Shown here one piece after another: positions 18,644-27,906 of a DNA stretch of 64,000 nucleotides. Numbering within the stretch: position 1 is the stretch's first letter; each line of letters starts with the position of its first letter. The stretch is from Candidatus Thiodiazotropha sp. (ex Myrtea sp. 'scaly one' KF741663). GTDB lineage: Bacteria > Pseudomonadota > Gammaproteobacteria > Chromatiales > Chromatiaceae. The position numbers and the translations under genes were made by a program. The stretch lies in NCBI GenBank assembly GCA_025655555.1, contig JAHXIQ010000001.1, forward strand, positions 62,001 through 126,000, read 5' to 3'. A model generated the notes under the pieces. It made no database searches. It had not been told where the DNA came from and saw nothing but the letters and a program-made list of their open reading frames with translations.

Positions 18644-20338
18644 TTATTTTTTAACTATAAAATCATCGATAACAAGAACATCTAGACCAGTTGAAAAAAA
18701 GCATCTGATAGCATGTAGTGGTGATTCAACTATAGGCTCTCCCATAATATTAAAACTCGTATTTAATAAAACAGGTATACCCGAGAGCTTACCAAATTCT
18801 GTAATCAATTGATGATATCGCTGATTAGTCTCTTTTTTAACAGTTTGCAACCTCGCCGATCCGTCAACGTGGGTTATAGCCGGAATGAGATCTTTTTTAT
18901 CCTCCTTTACATCGCAAACTTTTAGCATAAAAGGTGCTTCAACTTCGATATCAAAAAACTCATCTTTAGCTTCAACCGTAGCAGATGGCGCAAATGGTCG
19001 GTATGCCTCCCTGTGCTTAACCTCAGCATTAATCTTGTCTTTCATACCATCAAGCGTTGGATCCGCTAAAATGCTTCTATTTCCGAGTGCTCTTGGGCCT
19101 ATCTCCATCCGTCCTTGAAACCACCCTATAATATTTCCGGATCGAAGCATCTCTGCAGTCTCCTTGCAGACGTCTTTTGACTCTTTAAAAGGAAGTTTGC
19201 ATTCTTCCAATATACGCCTGATATCTTCCTTGAGATAATGGTTACCAACATAAGGATTGCTATGAAAGAATCGTTTCTTATTACCAAGTATTTCATGATG
19301 CACGTAATAAGCAGCACCAATAGAGGTACCATTGTCACCAGCCGCCGGCATCACATAAAGGTCCTTAAATCGAGTCTCTCTTAAAATCCTACCATTCATA
19401 ACGCTATTTAATGAAACACCTCCAGCAAGCACAATATGTTCGGCTTTCGTCTTTTTCTCTAGATACCTGCATATTTGTAACACTTTATCTTCAAGCACCT
19501 TTTGAAATGCAGCAGCCACATCGTGGTGGTGATCAAGAAACTCACCATCATTTTTCCTTGGTTTACCAAATGTACTGTAGAACTTGTCAGAACATCGACG
19601 TCGACTCCAGTTCTGGTAGTTAAAGTAAGAGAGATCAATCGTAACGGTGGCATCATCATTAACCGTAACTATTTTGTCGACTATATTGTAAAAACGACTC
19701 GGGTCTCCAAAGGGTGCTAACCCCATGGTTTTACCCTCATCATAATTAGGTCTGAAGCCGCAGAACTCAGTTGCTGCCTCATAAAAAGAACCTAATGAGT
19801 GAGGAAACATCGTCTCAGAATATTTCTCTATGGAACCTTTACTTGCCTCGCCTACAAACAGGGTCGACCATTCGCCAGAACCATCAAGCGATAACAATGC
19901 CGCATCTTCATAAGGGGATAAGAAGTATGTACCCGCTATGTGTGACATATGATGCTCAACAAAGTGAACTGTCGGTTTATTGTTGTTACGAGTAAACGAT
20001 TCATACCACTTATTAAAATCCCGCAACTTAAAAATAGTGCCTTTTAACTCATGTGAAATAAATGGCCCCATTTTTAGACCCAGTGATAGGCAATATACTA
20101 ATTTTTTAAACCAGTGCTTAGAAGGCTTTATAGAGACTGCAATATGATCAATTTCACTCGGATCAATATCTGCATATTTCAAACATTGCTCTATTGCATT
20201 ATTAGGAAATTGGTGTGAGTGTTTTTTACGGGTAAAGCGCTCTTCCTCTAGAGCAACAATCAGTTCACCATCTTTCAAGAGGCATGCTGATGAGTCATGA
20301 AAAAAGTAGTTAACGCCAAGAATAATCATGAAATGCAT
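18644..20338 (-). CDS. Carbamoyltransferase (NodU/CmcH/TobZ family)
   Basis: The 564-residue protein has both family domains. The N-terminal Kae1-like domain has HHMSH at 129-133, LLSLDGSGEW and DEGKTMGLAPFG. The C-terminal YrdC-like domain contains WFQGRMEIGPRALGNRSILA. These enzymes make carbamoyl-adenylate from carbamoyl phosphate and ATP and transfer the carbamoyl group to a hydroxyl of a sugar or antibiotic. ATG at 20329 is a plausible alternative start, because GGAG lies about 10 bases before it and the family usually starts near ILGVNYFFHDSS. It sits 16 bases after the FemAB-like gene. No sugar-building genes lie beside it, so the acceptor is unknown. Confidence 0.92.
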   Translation of the reverse strand: MHFMIILGVNYFFHDSSACLLKDGELIVALEEERFTRKKHSHQFPNNAIEQCLKYADIDPSEIDHIAVSIKPSKHWFKKLVYCLSLGLKMGPFISHELKGTIFKLRDFNKWYESFTRNNNKPTVHFVEHHMSHIAGTYFLSPYEDAALLSLDGSGEWSTLFVGEASKGSIEKYSETMFPHSLGSFYEAATEFCGFRPNYDEGKTMGLAPFGDPSRFYNIVDKIVTVNDDATVTIDLSYFNYQNWSRRRCSDKFYSTFGKPRKNDGEFLDHHHDVAAAFQKVLEDKVLQICRYLEKKTKAEHIVLAGGVSLNSVMNGRILRETRFKDLYVMPAAGDNGTSIGAAYYVHHEILGNKKRFFHSNPYVGNHYLKEDIRRILEECKLPFKESKDVCKETAEMLRSGNIIGWFQGRMEIGPRALGNRSILADPTLDGMKDKINAEVKHREAYRPFAPSATVEAKDEFFDIEVEAPFMLKVCDVKEDKKDLIPAITHVDGSARLQTVKKETNQRYHQLITEFGKLSGIPVLLNTSFNIMGEPIVESPLHAIRCFFSTGLDVLVIDDFIVKK

Positions 20339-20354
20339 ACTCCATTCAGAAAAA

Positions 20355-21458
20355 TCATTTTAATAACCCTCTCACTTTTTTCTTTGAGTGTAAGAAAGCT
20401 TTAGCTAATCGACCTCTGGTACCAGAGTTAAAATATTGAACGCAATAGACAGGCCGTTTATTTAAGTGCCACCTGTCGGCCCATTCCGGCGCCGTCACCA
20501 AATTCACCTCAGCCATACTATTATCCATACTTGTATCTTCAAGAAACTTCAACATTAACAGGTTGCCGACACCGTAGCTTTTTAAACTTTCTTGATAAGC
20601 AACTTTCAGGATATACCATGTATTTCTTAACTTGATACACAACTGGCCAGCAGCCGCCTGTCCACTAATGTTAAGAATATTAATTTGAATTGACCTGTCA
20701 GTTGAAAATTGGACTAACAGCTCTTTGTAAAAAGAAACCAATTCAGGATGATACTTGATTGCAGTAGATGTACCTTCCTCTCCTTTCCATCCTGAAGCTT
20801 CAATATCGAAAAATGTTTCACACGCTTCTTCAAGGAAACCTGCACTATTGACAAAACTTACCTCGAGTGCTCCCTTTTCTTTTTCTGCCCGCTTACCCAG
20901 TCTCCTAATATTTTTTATAAATTTCTTTGACAAATTTTCATCAAATTTCCCTGAAGGCCAATCAAAGTAAGCGCTCTCACTCTTAGTCGAGAAATGCGCA
21001 TCACTCTCCTGAATGATTCCCAGGAAATCAGATTTGCTGCTTATTTTATCTATCAGAAGATGACTCCACTGAATACCTTTTTTCTGGGTAAAATAGTCTA
21101 TGGCTCGTCGGACATCATTTTTTGTGGCCAACTCTGAATTTAAAAGCACATCAGAATGTGCACTATGTTTATGTGCAGGCAAGCTGATTATCTGGTTACG
21201 AATATTAAAACCATTCGAATGATTTAGTTGCAATGGCAGGATAAGAACAACTTCACCGTGTTTATGTAACACAATAAAATAAAGCGGTACCTCGATAAGC
21301 CATTTTTGAAGTGCGTACATCCATCGCCACTCGAGAAAATACGTAGGGTTATCCATACCTGCAAAGAGCTTATCCCATGAGTCTCTTATTGCCTCAAGCC
21401 CTTCAATCCCTTCAAAAATTGAAATTTCCTGCAGCTGGATATCATTATTCTGCCCCAT
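20355..21458 (-). CDS. FemAB/BioF2-like GNAT acyltransferase
   Basis: The 367-residue protein fits the Acetyltransf_6 (BioF2-like) family related to FemAB. The N-terminal part reads WDKLFAGMDNPTYFLEWRWMYAL. A central stretch holds KKFIKNIRRLGKRAEK, and the second GNAT half has AAGQLCIKLRNTWYILKVAYQESLKSYGVGNLLML. The conserved WADRWHLNKR near the C-terminus is typical. Relatives occur in polysaccharide and exosortase loci and probably acylate sugars or amino groups. It opens the minus-strand arm of the island; about 800 bases of non-coding DNA lie upstream. Confidence 0.82.
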   Translation of the reverse strand: MGQNNDIQLQEISIFEGIEGLEAIRDSWDKLFAGMDNPTYFLEWRWMYALQKWLIEVPLYFIVLHKHGEVVLILPLQLNHSNGFNIRNQIISLPAHKHSAHSDVLLNSELATKNDVRRAIDYFTQKKGIQWSHLLIDKISSKSDFLGIIQESDAHFSTKSESAYFDWPSGKFDENLSKKFIKNIRRLGKRAEKEKGALEVSFVNSAGFLEEACETFFDIEASGWKGEEGTSTAIKYHPELVSFYKELLVQFSTDRSIQINILNISGQAAAGQLCIKLRNTWYILKVAYQESLKSYGVGNLLMLKFLEDTSMDNSMAEVNLVTAPEWADRWHLNKRPVYCVQYFNSGTRGRLAKAFLHSKKKVRGLLK

Positions 21459-22253
21459 ACCCCCACCTTTGATAGTCTTTCCCCAATTTCGGGAAAGAGA
21501 TCCCCCTGTTAATAAACCCAGTCAATCTCAGTATCTCGTCATGTCTAACATGAAGGGTTAAACAAAATTCTAATTATTCTTCAGCACTCGGATTTGACTT
21601 TAATTACTCTTCCTATCAGTACTTTAAATCGTGCTCATGACTTCTCAAATCATTATGCAGTACCCTATAGCAGCACAAAATAGTTATTTTTTTGTGTGTA
21701 TTATTCGTACAGTGATACTAAGGCGCTTATGAGTAAAAGCATTTTAATTATATTTTTCAATCCCTCATGCCATTATCTCAACACCCATATCAATAGCAAT
21801 CTAGGAGGATACCACTCATGGAATAGCTTCCTAATTCACGAGCTAACCTAGAAAGCGAGAATACTTGAACAACATCATTCCGCTCATCAAGAGTTATACC
21901 ATTATAGGTTACAAATCAATATCTTAATAATACTGGAAAGCACATACTCTCAATTCAGGAGCCTATGACTCACAACAATCAAGGTATCTAAAGTCTAGAA
22001 GAAGATATTTATCGAATTGGTAAGAATGATAACAATCACAGATTCATTACCATTGACATCAGAAGTGTTTTGAATCGTTAAAATCTTAGAATAGTTTAAA
22101 TATCTATACTTTCATCGTACGCATATTCCCCTACAAAACACTTTAGAAGTGTCGGTTTCTAGCACGCCAAACATCCTATAAAACAGATGTAAATCAACCC
22201 TGAGCCCAATAGGGAAAACTAAGCCTGTTAAAAAAACCTCATTCAGTTAATTC
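21459..22253. other. AT-rich non-coding stretch at the end of the accessory island
   Basis: No frame longer than about 60 codons exists in 795 bases. The best short frame (21729-21851, 40 codons) has no good ribosome site. The stretch presumably holds the promoter of the minus-strand arm, near 21459-21600. Otherwise it looks like decayed DNA at the island boundary. I see no tRNA, obvious direct repeats or transposon ends. Confidence 0.5.
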
Positions 22254-23132
22254 TCATACTTGCAGCGCCTGGGTAGCAACATGGAAAACCCTTGTTTCTT
22301 CATCAGACCAACCGACTTGGTGCCGTCCAAGCGAGGTTCTGTCCAATTTAGCACTTAGTTTTCCGAGAGTAGTCAGTCCCTCATCATAACCTTTCCACAT
22401 CACAATTAGTTTTTCGATCAGGGAGAGGTAGCGAATTCCCTCCATCTCAGCATCAAGTGAGTAAACATGCCCATTAGGCAAAATATACTGGCTTTCAGAA
22501 TAGAGATATTCATGTGCATTTTCAGCTGTAACATCACCACCTCTCAGCATCAGATCACTAAGCGTGGGGAGCGTAGTCGGCAGCTGAGGACAATCTGATT
22601 CTACGCCTTGAAGCACGGGATAAAATGCCGTTTTACCTCTCACATCGCTGGTATATTCAAAATCCAACTTTTGTTCCAGTTCCAATAAATGAGGATTTAG
22701 CTGCCAACCAGGAGCAGCGAAGGCTTGCGGTCTTTTAAGAAAAACCGATTCATACGCCTCAACTGCCAGCATCATCTGCTGCTGGGTCCAGGTCTCATCG
22801 GCGAAGGCCGCCTTGCTAACCCATGCGACACGATCGTAGCCCAGCAGTCCTGTTTCGTGCCCGGCGGCAGCTGCGGATCTCATGACCTCTGATGCTCGTC
22901 GCGAGATATGGGGTGGCAGCAACAAGGTGCCATAGAGCCGGGAACTGAATTTTAGATGCGACCGCCAGGGCTGTAAGGCACTCCGCCCAAACAGTTGCCC
23001 ACTCCGATCCGGCCCCATGGCGAAAAAGAATGAGGCCTGAACCTGATACTCATCAAACAACCGCAAAAGATTCGGCACACCTTCAAGTGCACCCTGTAGG
23101 GTATTGACACAGATTCTCAAACCAATATTCAT
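22254..23132 (-). CDS. ArnD-like NodB-fold protein lacking catalytic residues
   Basis: The 292-residue protein aligns along its length with ArnD (deformylase for undecaprenyl-phosphate 4-formamido-arabinose): GLRICVNTLQGALEGVPNLL at the start, PTTLPTLSDLM and DAEMEGIRY later. The active-site residues are changed, however. The E. coli RIDVDT is RICVNT (Cys8 and Asn10 for the two Asp). GLHAWDHHAW is GLLGYDRVAW (Leu97, Arg101, Val102 for His). HAEVEG is DAEMEG. Metal binding and the general base are therefore lost, so it is probably a non-catalytic or repurposed paralogue. The start overlaps the end of trhP by 4 bases. The E. coli sequence is recalled from memory. Confidence 0.75.
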   Translation of the reverse strand: MNIGLRICVNTLQGALEGVPNLLRLFDEYQVQASFFFAMGPDRSGQLFGRSALQPWRSHLKFSSRLYGTLLLPPHISRRASEVMRSAAAAGHETGLLGYDRVAWVSKAAFADETWTQQQMMLAVEAYESVFLKRPQAFAAPGWQLNPHLLELEQKLDFEYTSDVRGKTAFYPVLQGVESDCPQLPTTLPTLSDLMLRGGDVTAENAHEYLYSESQYILPNGHVYSLDAEMEGIRYLSLIEKLIVMWKGYDEGLTTLGKLSAKLDRTSLGRHQVGWSDEETRVFHVATQALQV

Positions 23133-24433
23133 TTCTGATCCAGATAGCGGCAGAGCAAGCCGTTTTCCGCCACCTCCCGGGGCAGTCTCAGACGTACCCG
23201 ATAACCACCGCCAGGCGCCTCCACCATTGAATTACCCTGTAGATCTTCCATCTGCTGCAAAACAAAATTTTGATTACCTGCCGGCGTCATCAGCTCCAAA
23301 CGATCACCGACTCGCAGTTTGTTTTTCACATCCACCTGAGTCAGGCCAGACACCGGATCGATTTCGGTAATTTCCGCTACAAATTGCTGTCGCTCGGTCT
23401 GGGAACTGCCGAAACGGTAGTTCTGCAACTCTTGAGACTCATGGCGCTGATAAAACCCATCCGTATAGCCGCGATTGGCAAGACTCTCCAGATCAGCCAT
23501 CAGTGTGGTTTGGAAAGGCCGACCGGCCACAGCATCATCGATTGCCTGCCGATAGACCTGTGTCGTACGAGCAGTGTAGTAGTGGGATTTGGTGCGCCCC
23601 TCAATCTTCAGGCAGTCGACACCGATCGCAACCAGTTTGTGGACATGCTCCACCGCCCGCAGATCCCTGGAGTTCATGATATAGGTGCCGTGTTCGTCCT
23701 CGAAAACAGGCATCTGCTCGCCAGGCCGGTGAGGCTCCTCGAGAAAATAGACATTTTCAGCCTCTGGATGACGACGGGTACCGCCAGGCCCTGCCTCGGG
23801 TTCAGGTCCGGCCACAGGTTGGGAGAGTTTATAGTCCCAACGACAACTGTTGGTACAGGTACCCTGATTGGCATCCCGGTGGTTGAAATAACCTGACAAG
23901 AGACAGCGTCCTGAATAGGCGATGCATAGAGCACCATGGACAAAAACCTCAAGCTCCATCTCGGGACAAGCCTGTCGGATCTCTTCCACCTCTTCAAGTG
24001 AGAGCTCCCGAGAGAGAATCACCCGTGATACGCCTTGCTGTTGCCAGAAGCGTACTGCCTCTGCATTGACTGTATTAGCCTGTACTGAGAGGTGTATCGG
24101 CATCTCCGGCCAGGCCTCTCGCACCATCAGAATCAGACCGGGATCGGACATAATCAGGGCATCAGGCCCCATCTCGATCACGGGCCGGAGATCCTTGATA
24201 AAGGTCTTCAGCTTGGCCCCATGAGGCATCACATTGCAGGCCAGATAGAATTGCCTCTGCAAGGCATGAGCCTCGGCGATACCGATGGTCAGATTCTCCT
24301 GCAGAAAGTCATTGTTGCGGACACGCAGGCTATATCGCGGCAGTCCCGCATAGACCGCATCGGCGCCATAGGCAAAAGCATAGCGGGCATTCTTCAAAGT
24401 TCCCGCTGGAGAAAGAAGTTCCGGTGTTTTCAT
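23129..24433 (-). CDS. trhP: U32-family protein TrhP (YegQ), tRNA hydroxylation
   Basis: The 434-residue protein matches the YegQ branch of peptidase family U32. It starts PELLSPAGTLKNARYAFAYG and has the long signature VFVHGALCIAYSGRCLLSGY followed by CTNSCRWDY, whose cysteines fit the family Fe-S or metal site. In E. coli, TrhP makes 5-hydroxyuridine at tRNA position 34 using prephenate. The length is close to E. coli TrhP (about 450). The gene is coupled to the ArnD-like gene downstream through a 4-base overlap and lies 23 bases after the ChaN-PDZ gene on the same strand. Confidence 0.9.
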   Translation of the reverse strand: MKTPELLSPAGTLKNARYAFAYGADAVYAGLPRYSLRVRNNDFLQENLTIGIAEAHALQRQFYLACNVMPHGAKLKTFIKDLRPVIEMGPDALIMSDPGLILMVREAWPEMPIHLSVQANTVNAEAVRFWQQQGVSRVILSRELSLEEVEEIRQACPEMELEVFVHGALCIAYSGRCLLSGYFNHRDANQGTCTNSCRWDYKLSQPVAGPEPEAGPGGTRRHPEAENVYFLEEPHRPGEQMPVFEDEHGTYIMNSRDLRAVEHVHKLVAIGVDCLKIEGRTKSHYYTARTTQVYRQAIDDAVAGRPFQTTLMADLESLANRGYTDGFYQRHESQELQNYRFGSSQTERQQFVAEITEIDPVSGLTQVDVKNKLRVGDRLELMTPAGNQNFVLQQMEDLQGNSMVEAPGGGYRVRLRLPREVAENGLLCRYLDQK

Positions 24434-24456
24434 AGGGAAGTGGCAGCTCTCGGTGA

Positions 24457-25563
24457 TCAGTTGAGCGTAACGGAGAAGGTCTCCCGGAAAGTACCGAGTA
24501 ACAGGCGCTCACGCTCCACCTCAAGCTGCACCTGATCCCCAACTATCTTGTCCATCAGTGCGATTCTGATATCTGTATAGCTGGAGATGGGTTCACCGTT
24601 GATGGTGAGCACACGATCACCCGATTCAACACCGGCCTTGGCCGCTCCACTCTCTTTGTCGAAACCACTCACACTGGGCGGTGAGTTTTCGAGATCCAGA
24701 AATACACCCAGTTTGCCGGATGGTGGGAGCTGAGTGCTTTCAGTCACAATTAAATAGTCACCCATGCTTGAGTCCAGCCCATCCGCCCGGTTGGCGTTGA
24801 GAATTACGGCGTGACTGACAGGCGTGCGTCGCATCATACGAGAGGGAATACCTTCTCGATAGACCAGGTGTCCGACGCCGGCCAAAATCACCATATGCCC
24901 CTCAGGATTGGCTTGTAGCCAGTCTGCCGCCTGCTCGGCCATGCCTTCGTCCCATAACAGCTGCACATCGAGAAAATTTTCGAATTCGCGACCCTTCATA
25001 TGAGGATGCTGATCATAGATCGACTTGATGCGATCCCGATACGCGGTATTCTCACGGTCGATCTCTCTGGGCAGACGTGCTTTATCACTATCGGAGAGAC
25101 TATCAATACCGGCCTTGCCGACCTGCTGTGTAATCTCCTTCTCCAGGTTGAGTGCGATCAGCGGTATCCCATGCTCCCTGGCAAAGCGGAAAATCGGCCG
25201 GTATAGCCGATAATCGAAACGCCAGCGCTCGAAATACTCCGTCTCACGCAGCAAGTCGCTCTCATCAATCTCACCGGCGATATATCTGTCCAGCACCGGC
25301 TGAAACGGCTGAAAAAAGAACTCGAGACCCACCGCAAGATCAGGGTGCCGCTCGTGCAGGCCCTGAATAATCGCCAGCTGATTGAGGTGATGCTGATACT
25401 GGTCGTGGGACTCTCCGACAAAAACCACTTGTTTGTCGGCCACCTGTTCTACCAAGTCGGACAGATCCATCAACGCTGAAAGATCGACCACGGTATTAGC
25501 GGGTTTTTCATCAGCGTATGCCCATGTCATGATGCCGACCAGGAGAAGGATAAGGGAACTCAT
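24457..25563 (-). CDS. ChaN-family protein fused to a PDZ domain
   Basis: The product begins with a signal peptide (ATG at 25563: MSSLILLLVGIMTWAYA; an ATG at 25572 adds three residues). Next comes a ChaN/Tiki-like domain with VFVGESHDQYQHH, VGLEFFFQPF and VILAGVGHLVY. ChaN proteins bind haem; related Tiki proteins are metalloproteases. From about residue 270 a PDZ domain is evident: GVFLDLENSPP, then AAKAGVESGDRVLTINGEPI. The fusion suggests the domain recognises a protein C-terminus in the periplasm. It has no lipobox cysteine, unlike lipoprotein ChaN. It is divergent from the M1-type protease gene. Confidence 0.82.
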   Translation of the reverse strand: MSSLILLLVGIMTWAYADEKPANTVVDLSALMDLSDLVEQVADKQVVFVGESHDQYQHHLNQLAIIQGLHERHPDLAVGLEFFFQPFQPVLDRYIAGEIDESDLLRETEYFERWRFDYRLYRPIFRFAREHGIPLIALNLEKEITQQVGKAGIDSLSDSDKARLPREIDRENTAYRDRIKSIYDQHPHMKGREFENFLDVQLLWDEGMAEQAADWLQANPEGHMVILAGVGHLVYREGIPSRMMRRTPVSHAVILNANRADGLDSSMGDYLIVTESTQLPPSGKLGVFLDLENSPPSVSGFDKESGAAKAGVESGDRVLTINGEPISSYTDIRIALMDKIVGDQVQLEVERERLLLGTFRETFSVTLN

Positions 25564-25644
25564 ACGAATCACAGCTTGTCCCTCATGCAGCGGGTAGTGA
25601 ATAACATCAGCGTATCAAAAAAGATTGCAAAAACCATGGGCGTT

Positions 25645-27774
25645 ATGACCAAAAAAACCTTCATCCGTTGCATTCTGCCGGTTCTGCTCTTGTTTTGCAG
25701 CCCCGGAATTTTTGCCGGATTACTGAATCACGACATCCACCTCAGACTCGACCCCGTCGGGGAGACGATTCAGGTCGCTGACCAGATCACGCTACCCGAA
25801 GGGCTGGAACCTACCTTTCTCCTGCATGCGGGTCTGGAACCCCGGAGCCCCACACCCGGTGTGGATATCATTAAAAGCAAACGTATCGAGGGCCAGGTTC
25901 CACTTGTCGCATACCGAGTCAGTCTGCCCTCAGGCATTCAGCAGTTTCGTCTCGAATATGGCGGCAGGATCGTCCACGATTTCACCACCCTCAAAGAAAG
26001 CCCTGGTAAAAGCCGTCAGCGTCTGGCTGGGACAATTTCCTCTCAGGGCGTCTATTTGGATGCCGCCACCGGTTGGTACCCCTACTTCCCCGACACCCTG
26101 CATACTTTCTCCCTGCGGGTTGATCTGCCTGGCGATTGGCTGGCCGTCAGTCAAGGGGCAGGACCTGCTATACAGAACCCAGGCGAGAAGCAAACCATCC
26201 TGTGGGAAGAAACCCACCCGCAGGATGAAATCTATCTCATTGCCGCTCCCTATAAGCTGTACCGTCACTCAATCGGTGATATCGAAGCCCAGGTCTTTCT
26301 CAGACAGGCTGATAGCGCATTGGCAAAGCGTTACCTGGAGGCAACCGAAACCTATCTGCAGATCTATCAGCAACTCATTGGCCCCTACCCCTATGCAAAA
26401 TTTGCCCTGGTGGAGAATTTCTGGGAAACCGGATACGGCATGCCCTCATTCACACTCCTGGGCTCCAGGGTCATACGCCTGCCATTCATACTCCACTCCT
26501 CCTATCCCCACGAGATCCTGCATAATTGGTGGGGCAACAGTGTATTCGTGGATTATGAAAGCGGTAATTGGAGCGAAGGACTCACCAGCTATCTGGCGGA
26601 CCACCTGATTGCAGAGCAGCGAGGGAAAGGCGTCGACCACCGCCGTTCCGCGCTAAAACGTTATGCCGATTTCGTGGATCAAGAAAACGACTTTCCACTG
26701 AGCGACTTTCGCGGGCGCCATACCACCGCCAGCCAGGCCGTAGGGTACGACAAAAGCCTGATGCTATTTCACATGCTGCGTCGCAAGCTGGGGGACGAGC
26801 GATTTATAGAAGGACTCAGGCAGTTCTATCGGGAAAACCAGTTCCGCACGGCTGGGTTCGATCAGCTACAAGCCGCCTTCGAAGCCGTCAGCCAAGTTTC
26901 CCTCGGTGCATTTTTCCAGCAGTGGACCGGCAGAGCTGGTGCACCGGCGCTGGCCGTGGACCAGGTAGATGTCCAACAGACTGCCAAGGGTTACCGTCTA
27001 ACAGGTGTGCTTCGTCAGACCCAAGACAAACCGATTTTTGCACTTCAAGTTCCCATCGCCATTCAGTGCCAGGATAGCAAAACTGTTATTGAAAACATCA
27101 CTATGGCAAAACGAGAACAACCTTTTACTGTCGAGCTACCGAGCAAACCGCTGTTATTGAGTGTAGACCCCTGGTTCGATCTCTTCAGACAACTTGATAG
27201 CGCAGAGACACCACCCAGTCTGAGCCAACTCTTTGCTGCGGATAAGGTCACCATTATCCTCCCTGCATCGGCAAAGGCCCCTCTGCTGGAAGCCTACCGA
27301 GAATTAGCCCAGAACTGGGCCGCAGACTATGCCGATGCGGAAGTTAGACTCGACAAACAACTGAAACATCTACCGGATGACCGCCCTGTTCTCTTGCTCG
27401 GCTGGGAAAACCAGTTTCTTAAGCCCTTCTTAGATGGACTGTCGAAATTTCCTTTCAACCATTCGCCGCACAACCTGACCCTGGCAGGCAAGCATTTCGA
27501 TCGGGAAAACCACAGTTTTGCTATGGTTCAACGCCCACAGACTTCACAGCACCCTCTGATCTGGATCGGTAGCCAGACCCCGGAAAGCCTACCGGGCCTG
27601 ACGAGAAAACTGCCGCACTATGGTAAATACAGCGCCCTTGTATTTATGGGCTCAGCGCCCGAGAATCAGCTGAAGGTTCAGTGGCCTGTGATTAAAAGCC
27701 CGTTGCTGATAGAACTCTCGACATCAAACCAACCCCCTATTCTGGTAGATCCGCCTCCCCTCTTCACACGATAG
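25645..27774 (+). CDS. Atypical M1-family (gluzincin) metalloprotease, secreted
   Basis: The protein (about 709 residues) has a signal peptide (MTKKTFIRCILPVLLLFC) and the zinc motif HEILH at residue 289, with a third ligand Glu in NWSEGL. The usual M1 exopeptidase motif GAMEN is replaced by VENFWETGYGMPS, and the HEXXH-to-Glu spacing is 17 residues instead of 18. It may therefore differ in specificity. The N-terminal beta domain and C-terminal extension (from about residue 430) are present. The start is uncertain: upstream in-frame ATGs at 25576 and 25636 exist, but 25645 gives the cleanest signal peptide and leaves a promoter gap to the divergent ChaN gene. Confidence 0.8.
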   Translation: MTKKTFIRCILPVLLLFCSPGIFAGLLNHDIHLRLDPVGETIQVADQITLPEGLEPTFLLHAGLEPRSPTPGVDIIKSKRIEGQVPLVAYRVSLPSGIQQFRLEYGGRIVHDFTTLKESPGKSRQRLAGTISSQGVYLDAATGWYPYFPDTLHTFSLRVDLPGDWLAVSQGAGPAIQNPGEKQTILWEETHPQDEIYLIAAPYKLYRHSIGDIEAQVFLRQADSALAKRYLEATETYLQIYQQLIGPYPYAKFALVENFWETGYGMPSFTLLGSRVIRLPFILHSSYPHEILHNWWGNSVFVDYESGNWSEGLTSYLADHLIAEQRGKGVDHRRSALKRYADFVDQENDFPLSDFRGRHTTASQAVGYDKSLMLFHMLRRKLGDERFIEGLRQFYRENQFRTAGFDQLQAAFEAVSQVSLGAFFQQWTGRAGAPALAVDQVDVQQTAKGYRLTGVLRQTQDKPIFALQVPIAIQCQDSKTVIENITMAKREQPFTVELPSKPLLLSVDPWFDLFRQLDSAETPPSLSQLFAADKVTIILPASAKAPLLEAYRELAQNWAADYADAEVRLDKQLKHLPDDRPVLLLGWENQFLKPFLDGLSKFPFNHSPHNLTLAGKHFDRENHSFAMVQRPQTSQHPLIWIGSQTPESLPGLTRKLPHYGKYSALVFMGSAPENQLKVQWPVIKSPLLIELSTSNQPPILVDPPPLFTR

Positions 27775-27808
27775 GCCAGAGCCACTTTCAAGTCCCACCC
27801 GATACTCT

Positions 27809-27838
27809 TTGTTAATCACCTAGGGTTTTCGTTAGAAT
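27809..27838 (+). promoter_or_regulatory. Sigma70-like promoter of the aryl-polyene cluster
   Basis: TTGTTA at 27809-27814 and TAGAAT at 27833-27838 are 18 bases apart, close to the sigma70 consensus. They lie about 70 bases before the first cluster gene (ACP). This is the only clear promoter match seen at the 5' end of the tightly packed block, so it may drive most of it. No operator was recognised. Confidence 0.45.
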
Positions 27839-27906
27839 ACTGCCGCAGTGGCGCCCCCTGGGTGAATCCACCTCATTAATTACTTTTTTCATTGGAAAAC
27901 AACTTG

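Noticed and set aside
21729-21851. 40-codon frame in the AT-rich gap
   Set aside because: It has no convincing ribosome site, no homology I can recognise and sits in decayed DNA.
22254-23132. Functional ArnD deformylase
   Set aside because: The metal-binding and catalytic residues are replaced, so the name would mislead.
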